From Marthasterias glacialis (Eukaryota > Echinodermata > Asteroidea > Forcipulatida > Asteriidae), in the NCBI GenBank assembly GCA_911728455.2, contig OU452228.1, forward strand, positions 9,658,629-9,722,628: a stretch of 64,000 nucleotides of DNA, given 5' to 3'. Position numbers and translations under genes: made by a program. Positions 13,201-25,200 of the stretch are shown here, one piece after another (position 1 is the stretch's first letter; each line of letters begins with the position of its first letter). The notes below the pieces were generated by a model, which saw only the letters and a program-made list of their open reading frames with translations, was not told where the DNA came from and did no database searches.

Positions 13201-16200
13201 ATTCATGAAGTTTCAAAAGGAACAGTGCTGAAACGTTAACCAATTACAATGTGGATGAGGTTAATGCGCTCTGACCCCATCACTTCTGATTGGCTGGGAA
13301 TTTGGCTACCCTGATAGGGTAGCAAAAATCGAGAAATAAAGAAGACTTTAGAATTTGGAAAAGGCCCTCGTTGCTTCACCACTTGTGTGCGCTGACTTGG
13401 TCTTCGCTGCAGTTGCTTCGCGGCTACACAGATGTCTAAGCCACAAAGGCCTTGGTGAAAGGCTACTACATGTATCACTTTGTGTTTTTTTTTATCTCTG
13501 CAACTTACCTGAGGATAAGTTCTAGCATGAAGTCCTCACAGTTCAGGTTCACCAGGGTGTCAAACAATGACAGCGTCACAAGACACAACTGAAAAAAATA
13601 AAAAATAAAAACAACTTCTTCAAATCTTACTCATTTTAATAATTTGAAATATTTTGAAGCGTTACCCAGAATGTTTGACAGCTGACCATGGTAATCCGTA
13701 ATTGGACTGTTGTATTGACCCAGTTCGACGGAAGTCATCATGACAATAATCTTGGTTGTGCCATTTTTGGTAGTCAATGTCCCTGTGTGTTATACAGTGT
13801 GGTCCACATTTGAGGCAACACGGCGTTTACACGCTCACCTGTTGACTCCCAAAATGGTGCGTGTGGCACAGTCGCCATGTGTGACGGTGCGTGCAAGGGG
13901 TCAATAGTCCAACTAAATTCCGGCTTGATCATTTACAACTTATCAATAACAATTTCAATGGAAGATTACAATTGACCACAAGTCTATTACACGAAGTTGG
14001 CCTCTTGACAAAATTATGTGACAGTGGGACTATAACTGTTAGTGTTAGGATGTCTTGATCTGTCAATTTGATGGATTGAGTTTAGCCACTTCATGTCAAC
14101 TAACCATTGCCTTAACCATAACTATTTATAACCATTACCTACACAGCTTGGTTTAACTAGAGTTATTCGGATGCACTAGTTATTGGCATGCCCATTAATG
14201 GCGATTGAAATCAACCACTATTCAACCGATAGTCAGCAGTCAAACTTGATATGTACTTGATTATGTAAATGTATAGCTATATAGTTACCCTAGAGTTAGT
14301 GCTGATCCTTGACAGCAGTGACTCTAATACTAATCGTCCTTCGTGTTGACCCATGCACAGGTAATGAAGGAACCCCTTCATGAGGGGCGGGGCCGTGATG
14401 CTGGTCAGGAACAGATTCACGTAGGCGGTGGCTGCTACAATCTCATCCTGTGGATTCTAAAGAATCAAAACCAAACAACATCAAGCTGGGTGCTGAAATC
14501 CGTTCAATATCTGAATCTTACTCAGATTTAAATACTAGTGTCCTTAATGTTGCCACATACATGTATGTACTTTTTTTTTACTACACTATTAATAGTAGAC
14601 TATGCATTTGTACATTTCTAAATGTTTAAGAGCTCTCAGAAATACAATGATAGTTTGTTTGTTTCTACTGCAGTATTTTTTTTTTCTGTTAGAACTAGTG
14701 GCATAACTGCTAAGTTAAGCACATTGACTGTGGTCGGTAATAATGGATGAGGAGACCATTCCATGTATTGACATGGCTGGTGGCTTGTCTGGGATTTGAT
14801 TAACGTCAAGGCTGCGTCTTTCGGTTGGGATGTAAAACTGGTCCTGGGCAATGTATAACGCACATAAAACACATGGGACACTTATCGTGAAAGAGAAGGG
14901 GGCTTCTGGATTGGCTGCATAATGCGCCCTCTCTGATGCGCATTTGAACATATTCATATATGGAATTTGCGCAATATAAATCAATAATTGTTTTTCTTCT
15001 TGTTAACCACGCAAATGGTTCCAAAAGAAAAACTGACTTTGAATGGAAGTTCTATTCACTCATGAAAAGTGGAAATGCTCCAATGAGAAAGAAAACTCAG
15101 ATCCAAATTTCCTTCTCAATTTTTCCTCCTGGCATTTTTGTTTAAAATTTTTGGATGCACCCCACCACAATGGCTGAGAATAAGATGTGACTATCACAAC
15201 TGTGTTTGTTGTTTGTTTTTTATCTGAACACCAAACGTGAACTGTTGTGTCACTGTCAGTTGTGTTTGCAAGAATATTGTGAATCTTGTAGTTCCAGTTG
15301 ACACTCAAGCCGAAACCATCAACGTAAGTACAATCTTGCAATGCTTAAATGCATAACATAAACACAGCAAAATGAAGAGATAAAGAATGCAACAAACTAT
15401 AAAACTGTCAAACAAAAGTAGAACGAGTAAAATAAAATACCAATTGAGACTAATTATACTAATACTGTTAAGTATTAAATATGCAATTTTGTTATATTTG
15501 TTAATATTGCTAGAACTAAATACAAGGTTAATTTTACCATCAAAAACTTGATGCTGACAGTTGATATTAACAATTTATAAACTAATGTTAACTTTAACTA
15601 TAAAATAAATAGGGGTATAAAACTAAAATCTCAGGCTCAACGATATTGGATTAGAAAGGAACCAAGATAACAGACTATTACATCAGAAACATTGACGACT
15701 TACAGCAGACATGCAACTTTGTAATTACAAATTAAGAGCCCACTTAACTTTGTACAGTGTTTTTCAGTTTTCTATGGCACTAGTACATGTAGTAAAGAAA
15801 GAACAAGAGAACAAGAAATCAGCTGTTCAGCAGCAAAACTGCACATCGGTTACCAGTGTTTTCGCCTTCCTGCATTCAAACGTGAGGCGGGCCCCCCAGC
15901 CACTTTCAGTGATCACCTAGCTCATTTTGTTTGCAAATATCACCACCTCGGTGTGAAGATTGGCCACACAGGAAATACTAAACGAAAAATGTTCATTTTG
16001 TGTCGTTTGTGAGCATTAAAAGCCTGGTTCATACTTCACACGCACGGGAAGCAAATTTGACGTCACTCTCCTACATTCGCAGCAAATTTCGCAAAAAGTT
16101 CAACACATTTCAACTTAGCGAATTGTTCATCGCGAATTTGTGACGTCAAATTCGCTTCGCCTTCGCGTAAAGTATGAACCGGGCTTTATCCTTAACTTCT

Positions 16201-19200
16201 ATGTGTCAAGAATTCAGAATTTGCATCTGTAGGAAGTCATCGTGGACTGTGTAAGTTTTGCTTCAATCATTCATTTGAGTTTTTATACCACCTCTCTCAG
16301 TTCATCAACCGGGGGAAACATTGCACTTGCTGATACAGAAGGAGAGCTACACATATGTGGAATTTACAAAATATAAATGGAAGAATTCAATTCAGTTAAC
16401 ATTTTGCACATGCTGTTGTATTACTTTAAAGTCAATGTACTGTATGGCTCTCAAGTCATGGGCACACTTTGGTTTTAAAACCCGACGAATCTGTAATTAA
16501 TTATGAACAATTGTGTAACATTTAAATGAATCCCAGATCTTACAAAGGAACTCTGATCCAAGATTGGCGATTTCACAATACAAATGGTGTAGATACTGTA
16601 TATGAAAAATAGGAAGTGTAGGTTAAGTTTAGAGGAGGGTTGGTTTGGGTGTTTACCATGGTGTGTTATTGATCACTATTTTTAATCTGTCTTTTATTTC
16701 AGTGAGTGAGTAATGTACCTTCCACCTCATGCAACATGCTAATCTCCTTTCACCAAGTATTATTTTTTTCCCCCTTTTGAAATATCAACAATATCATGCG
16801 CTCTCATGCTGTGATAAAGTTAACAGCCGGATGTGAAAAGAAAAATAGAAACCATTTTTCTAACTCTTGAAGCTGTACATTTCTGGTGCCTGCCCTTTCA
16901 CCGTGCAAAAACGCAATTAGTGGTTTCATGAAGTCAAAGAAGTTGAAACGAATGTAGAGTTTATCACTGGCCCATGCAAAAAGGGGAAGAGACTCAGTCC
17001 AAAAGAATGTATGACTTGTGCCAAGTTTACTTTAAAGGTTAATAACCATTGCAAACATCCTCTGACCTTTTTACAAGAAAAAAAAACCAATAAGATTTAA
17101 ATGCACAACCACAAAAATTAATGGTAACCCATTTCCCGCATACATTGTGTACGACAAACAGTACAAAACATAAACACACACATACACACACACACACACA
17201 AAACCACCTGATATTAAAAAAACAAACAAACAAGGAAACAACTTCATTTTTTCTTTATCAGACACTTAATAAAAAAAAACTCTGAACTGAATTCTAACCA
17301 TTACAAATCCATCCAAATCTGGCAGTTGGTTTGTTTTGATTTGGATGGGCTTAGATAATGGATTCCTAATTGGGTAGAGACTCTTAATTGGGGGAGTCTT
17401 AATGTCCAAATATTTTGTTGTGTTACTCCATTTTCTGAAACTGAATCTGAAGTCATGGAAATATCACACCAACCCTCTTTTAACAGGAGAAAAAGAAGAA
17501 ACATACAGTTTCAGTTCGGGGGAAAAACCTTAGGGAAAACCCACACAGTCAGGTAGGAACTGAAAACCCAGTCCCTACCAAGGATTCGAACCGGGGTCTA
17601 CAGAGGTGAAAGGCAGGGGAAAAAAAACACTGAGCCAAATGAATGCCAATCTTGATTGATTTTGAAGGATTGAGGAAGTTTGATTGTTGCTGAGTGGGTT
17701 AAAGTTGATTAATAACATAGAGGGGATGGTACAGCCTAGACCTTCATTCATGGTGCTGCCATCTTGCTTTTCCCCAATTCAAATGTTATGACATTAAACC
17801 GAGGCTGGTATGAAAAAAATGGTATGGTCCCTTTACATTAGATGAGAATGAGAACTACCAAAGTCACTGTGTATACAGGGAACCTGACAAAGATGGCTGC
17901 ACGAGGAAGGTCTTTTGAAAAAAATATTTTAAAAAAGTAATATGGCATTTAATTTTCTAATCATCGCCTACATGTAGATTGTACATTTAGTATTCATGAG
18001 CAGAAGTGCACAGCTTCAATTATGGCTACATATTTTTTTGCGGTGTTTGATTCAGAACAGACTGAAAACCAATTAGTACAATGTACGCACAAATTTATTT
18101 CCCGTGCACAGCACGGCAAAATGCTATGTACACAAAATTTGTCAGTTGCTACTCAAAAATCACTGTTTGCCACTCAACATTAGCATTCAGTGTGCACAAA
18201 ACATGGTCAGTCTAAATATTTTGCTGTGCATAAACTGCTATTATGCAGCTTTCAACAAAAAGTCAAACACACTTTTATAAGTTTGCAACGTACAGTGTAT
18301 GTGGTTTGCAATGATTTGTTCTATATCTCTTTCGTTCATATATTTTTCAGTTGTTTGTAAAAAAAAACATAATACCCAGGATTGGAGCTTTGCACATTTT
18401 GTATTCTCCAAAACTAAAGTTGCATTTTCGAGGCAATTTTCACGATGTTTTTTTTTTTTTTAAACTAGGTGAACGAAAGCAATCTTCCAAAAATCAACAT
18501 TGTACCATCCCTAAAATAACCATTCAAAAAGATGTTTTTTTAAAGGAATTGATACATTGTTAATTACAAATGTGATTACAAGTGAATCATGACAAATGAA
18601 AAAGGGACACAATGTGCATAAATAATATACACAAAAAAAAGGAACAAAGAAAGTTGTATAAATCAGCGCAAATTAAACCACGGCAACACCCATGCAATCT
18701 GCTTCGAAACTCATGCGTCTACGAGAAAAGCTCATCCTAAAACGGAATAAATTAAAACCTACCGGATTATCTACATCACCACTGTCGCCATCGGCAAAAG
18801 AGAACTATGAATGAAATTGGAATGAGGGAGGGGGGGAAAAATACGACAACTAACATGAGTGATAAATGAAAACGTAGTGAAATGATTGATCATGGCTCGT
18901 GAACCACACAGGTCCTCTATTCTCCAGTAACAGATAACCTGAGTTGTAACTAAACACACATACATTACATAACATAGATGCTTCTCACTTATCAGCTAAC
19001 ATGATGGTTGATACTTCCCCAAGTGGTCAATTTATTTATTTTGAATAGCTGGGCACCAGTCAAACTTGTTAATGAGATGACAGTGGGATTCTGCGCTTAC
19101 TAGCTGTTTAACTGCGCAATGGATTTAGACTCTTCAAAAGGAAATAAATATCCACTGAAAAGTGTGGACTGACGGACTCAAGTAAACTTAGTGTCTAGAT

Positions 19201-22200
19201 CCTGCTAAACATTTTTTTAAATCAAGAGGGAGTTGTAGTAAACGTTTGTTGCCTCACTAAATGCCTACAGTATGGTGTTCTAACAGATGACAACTGTGCG
19301 TTGCATTGTGCGTTGCCGTCCAACACCTGTTTTTTAAAAATTTCTTTATGTAGTGGTATTAGTTCATCGCAACGGCACAGTAGGACTAGTATGGCACGAC
19401 ATATTGTGTTGTCGTCTGTCGTGGCACGCCGTACTGTCTCGACACAGCACCATGTTTGTACATAAAACAACAGGAAAACAGGCTGATGGGCGAGGCGACT
19501 TGACAATGTGCTGTTCCTTTGCATGTCGCATCGTGCCATCACGATGCATTACCACTAAATAAAGCAACTGGCATGAGGCAGCAGCAATGGCATGTTGAGA
19601 CCTCCTGGCACAAACCAATGCACAGTTGTCGAGTACGCACAGTAATGTATCCATCTTCTATCAAAATGGCTGAATAAAAATGAAAGGAAACCTGATTTGA
19701 ATGAATGGCAACATTATTTACAGGTGAAGATAGGTAACTCTTTCTGGTTCACTATGTATTACTATATAGTTTTGTATGACCACAAACACAGATCCTTGTA
19801 ATTCGATTGGTGGAACATGCGTCATGTGTCATCTTTATTTTGCCATGAATACTGCCGCGACACTCCAAATTTTAATATTGGAGTCCAATAAAGATAATTA
19901 TTGGACGCTTCGCAGCACCATTTCCAAAACAGTCGTTCCCCACCCGTTTGTCCAAATGAGGCAAGGTTGTGTCGAAGCAGACAAGATTGGTGTCTGCATG
20001 AAGTCGTTCACGTTGTTTAGCAGGGGTTGCTGGAATTTTCAGAGTGAGGGCTGGACGAGTTTCTGTGTCTGTTTTGTGTTTATTGTGAAACAAATTTCAA
20101 TTGACAAGGATCTACTGTATATATGTGAGTTATATAAAATATAAAATATTGAATGCATTTCGTTTGTGCATTGTCACAGAATACAATCACCTGGTGAAAT
20201 CTGGCTTTTCCATTTCATTTGGCTTCGCCTTGTGAAATGAATAGTCCAGATTTCACCTTGTGATTATGTTCTGTGATAATGCACTCAAATGCATCCAATA
20301 TTTGCACATTGGAAGAAGTCATGGCTCTCAGAATGCTTTATCTGTCATTCACATTAAAAAGTAATGGTGGGCACTTAGGACGCCACATTTGCAATGCAGA
20401 CCTCTGTTTGAATTTTGAATAATGAAACCTATCTACATGTTCATAGCACCTTGTACCTTAGGTTTACAAGGTGATGCCGCTGCAATCTGCAGCCAACCAT
20501 GCCAGACACACCAGGGCCAACCCCTACTCTTAACAATGAGTGTATTGGTTTTTTTAATGTGCATTTCACAACACACAAGACCTATAGCTTTAGTTCCTGT
20601 CCAAAGGACAAATCAATTAAGCTTAAATGTCTTGCTCAGGGTCAACCTTGTTTACAGATCCTGGAAAAATCCTTAGACAGATCAAGTTGGCGTGTTAGAA
20701 ACTCACATAACAATGTCCGCAAGTAATCCACCAACTCCAATCTACTAAAAGACCTATCAATATTCTGCACAGATTTGTGTTCAGAATCAGATACATATGA
20801 TGCACAGTTCATCATGTTCATGAAGGATTATTGCCAACTTGCATTCATGTTGATTGTAGAATCTAGTTGGAATCTTGCATGTACATACTGTATGTAAACA
20901 TCAATGAACACTAAACAACAGTGTACAAACCATGCAGTACAGTTATTATTACTACACTTGTATCATATTGTTTAAATTATACCACCAAGAAAAAAATATG
21001 GTACTTTGGGTGTTGACAAAGGTGGAAACCAGAAATTCAAAAGTCAAGTGTATTTTTGGTAAATATTCTGTCTTAGAGAACTTTTGTTTGAAGAAGGTCA
21101 AACTGCACAGATTGGTAATCTAAAACAGTAAAACTTGTGAACGCATCATAAACGGACAGAGTTTGACAATCTGGAATTTTTTTTTTTTACAACTTAGGTC
21201 TCTTGTTCAATATTGCCTTTTTTTTCAAGCTAAATCCATTTTCAAAATCCAAACAACTTTGTGTCATCGTGGAATCGCAGATGCAGTGTTAGACAGTTAA
21301 TGTTATTCAAAAATTATACAAAATGAAAAGGGGCAATCGACCCACAATTAATATGATTATTTGGGTTTTGTTTTTCAAGGGAGAGTGACAAAGGGGAACC
21401 ACGAAATGGGCCACACCTGATACACGTAACATCGTAGAATCAAGTTATGACAAAAAAGGATGGGAATGGAACACAGAGGAGACTAGTACATTTAGAGCGG
21501 GCTAGTCGTAGTGTTGAGACCGAACTCACTCCGCGGTAGTGAAGTTATCCGAGAAGTCCCCTCTATCTACTAAGCGAAAAGTAGTTGTAGTCCCGGCCGA
21601 TTTCCTACCTCCCCAGGTAGTACTTAAAAGCAAGACAGTTCTTTTCAGAACTAAGTTGTCTCCCAAATTCCGAAATCTACTCCGCGGTAGTAGAATAATA
21701 GCAAGACAAGATCTCACCAGAACAATCTACTAGCAAAGTAGATATAATCACATGGTGTTACCGCAAACCAAATATACACTGATACCTCACCATGCAATGC
21801 CTAAAATCTTACTATACAAAAGTCATGTCCAAAGTGAGCTTCTTTAGCTTTGACTTGTAGCGACCACATGTGGCCATAACATGAACTAACCAATGGTTTG
21901 TTTTGGACAAGGCTATGCTACAGTACATGTATTAGGCACTTAGGGTTGGGTCTACTGTACATGTAGTCAGCAGTAATTGTATCTTGTGACTTTGACTGGG
22001 ACTTGATTATGTCTTGAGCTACATTTTCTTAACTCGGGACTCGACTTATGATGGTCAATGACTCAGACTCAGACTTGACCAGCTGGACTCGGACTTAAGA
22101 CTCAGAATCAATGTCTGTGACTTCAGGCTCAAAAGAAAAAAATATTAATCATATAAACATATCATTTTTGCAAAATTGTGAAAATAGTGAAATTTCCCCT

Positions 22201-25200
22201 TTGAATGGCTGGCTACTACTGTTCAAAGAGTTGTGAGTTTCAGGGTTTCATCAACATCTCAACAAGCCTCTTACTAGTCTTCATAAGGAGACTTCATAAA
22301 AAAAAATAAACACACTGCGTGTAGTTTATACACTGCTTATTTTTAAACAGAGTTTTTAAATTCAGTTACAACTGATGGAAAGTAAAAGCCAAATTTGTTT
22401 CTCTATTAAATTTTAAACTTTGTTGTCATACAATTCTGTCAGGTTTGATCGGACTCGACCTTTGTGACTCGTGACCTGGGACTCGGACTCAACACCAAGG
22501 ATTCAGACTCGGGACTTAAGGATTGAAGACTTGAATACCAGACTACTACTACTAGTTGGTCACCAGAAAAATACCAACTAGACAGGGTTTGGGTACTGAT
22601 TACACAATTTACATATGCAAAGCAGTTGTAAAAGACGGGGCCGATGGCATAGACAAAATAGTAAAATGTTATGTATTTGCGTAGGCATACACTGTACATA
22701 TTTATTTCATGTGGTTAACCAAGAATTTCACTTTTTTTTATGTTGCTTTTTTTTCTTCTTTTCTTCCTTTTTTTAAAGCATACGTGCCAACATTACACAA
22801 CTACTTGTCAGATTCCTAGGCACAATATACAAACCCAAAGAACCTTGGTGCTAACCTCGATTACAGAGGATGGAAAAGATGTTGAAATAAGCAGCGACAT
22901 GACATTGGGTTTGTTTGGTTCACTCTTAATTTCCAGAACAAGAATTGTACCAACCCTATTTATCATACCAGCATTTTTTAGAAAGGGGCGAGGCCTGTCA
23001 TTAAAGTTACTGGTACGTGAGAGAATCCATATTTCACCTTGCTGAATTGATGATATAACCGGGTTTACAAAATATACAAATCAATGAGGGTTTGTAACCT
23101 GGTGCAGTGTGTAAGGGGACAAGATTCACATGCATGCGTAGCTAGAACATCAAATATTAATAATTGTTATACCACGCTAATAGATTGTGACTTTTTATTG
23201 GTGGAGAATCAAATCCGGTGTTGTGCTACAAAGACACGTGTACATGGCGCACCATGGGTCATTTCCACCACCTTGTACATATACTAGAAATAGCCCTGGC
23301 TATGAGGTTGTATGTAATTCCTGTTAAAGTGTATGTGTTCAAATAATAAACAATGAATTGCAATCTTCAACGATAAATTAATAAAGAAATATAATTCATT
23401 TCACTTTCTGTTTGTTTCTCCCTCCAGCAATCTATTATTATGGTATAACAAAACAATTGTTGCACACTGTGTGATAGGGCACCCTCGGAGGCAAATAGCG
23501 CCCTCGGCTTCGCCTCTGTTGCCATTTACCCTTCAGGTATGCAAAACACCATGGACCCCATCATAGCCTGCAACAACTGTATAGTGTTCAATTAAATATG
23601 CTTTGTTTGTACATGTAGATTGTGCATCGGGCTTACAAACCCCACTACAGCATTTCTGCATCCCAAAAGCAACTGTGTGAAGTGCATAATAACAATTTTA
23701 ACACTGATGGCACGTGATGTTGAACTACATGTAATATGACAACATTTTTTTCCAGGAATTTGACAAAAAGGAAGGACATTTTAAAGAGTATCCATGTATA
23801 TATGGAGCTAAAATACCAAAAGCTTTATACTGAAGAGCCACATGACCACCCTAAAATGTTGCTGTACAATTTGTTTCCTTTTGGGAACAACTAGGAGCTT
23901 GATCTGATGTTATAACAAAAAAATTAACAAGGTTGACAAGTTTTATTAACAAATCAAAGAATAAAAAAAATAAAAAATAAAAATTAAAAATGACTTACTA
24001 TATATGAGTCGAACACTGATAGCTGTCATTGTAAATAAATACAATAAAAAGTTAATTATTCAGCGGTTTTTATTTCCAAACGCTAAGCTGTAACATGGGC
24101 CTTTTAGAAATTGTGTGAAAAAAATGGCTCCTTTCAGCTACATGAAAAATGCTACTTTTCAGTTGCTATCTAAAACATGATAAAAAAAGTGTGCAAAACA
24201 TGCAGTGAAAGTGTGCTTCTGAATGAAAATTGACTGCAACTAATATTTATTTTGAACATTTCAAATAACCTACCAGAAGTTCGGTTACTATTTTTCACAT
24301 TTCTAATACTGGAGTCTTATATAGTGCACTATCTACCTCCAATTAGGCACTCAAGGCGCCTATTATATTATTTTAAGACGGGTTAAAAAAATAAAATTAT
24401 CAGAGCCATTTCTGTAGCACCTTGTAATGGTTTACAAGGTGCTGCGGTGCATTCAGCAGCTACTGCCAGAAACACTAGGGCAAACCCCTTTTCTTAACGA
24501 AAAGTGCCACTGGGTTCTTTTACGTGTATTACACAACACACGGGACCAATGGCTTTACGTCCCATCCGAAGAACGAAGCAACAATGGTTATATGTCTTGC
24601 TTAAGGACATGAGTGTCAAGACCAGGACTCGAACCCATACTCTGCTGATCAGAACACCAGAGCTTGAGTCCAGTGGGCTTGACCGCTCGGCCACGACACG
24701 CAAAGTCCTGGATTCTAGTGAAACATTCAATTAGCAATTCAAAATCCTCACACCAGCCAACGCTACTCTCACTCTCATTCTAATGTACATGTACAACTAA
24801 TTACAAATTGAAACACAAGCGTGGCGTGTCATGGCCGAGTGGTTAGTGCGTCGGACTCAGGCTCTGGTGGCTGAGTCATCAGAGTGTGAGTTCGAGTCCC
24901 GGTCATGACACTTGTGTCCTTGAGCAAAGCACTTAAGCATAATTGCTTCGTAAAAGTTGGGGAGGTACAGCCTTATGCTCTACCAGCCAGGCTTCTGATG
25001 GAAGATACCCAAGCCTACATCCTTACGGACTGTAAAGGGGGTAACCCTGTTTCAGCCTCAGGAGTAGGTGGCAACAGCCCCTGGACAAAACAGTTGATTT
25101 GTAGCCCACACCTCGAGTTGCTTACTGGCCTTGTGTGTCTGGCGACTTCCATAAAAAAGCAAAAAACAAGGTAGTTTTCTTTTAAAAGTTAAAAATGTGT

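Noticed and set aside
19776..20144. Plus-strand ORF of 122 codons
   Set aside because: It lies in dispersed repeat C, and the second copy at 28190-28790 does not keep the frame.
24828..24910. tRNA-Ser/Leu gene
   Set aside because: The A and B boxes are readable, but the downstream body is shared with other decayed copies, so it is a SINE head.
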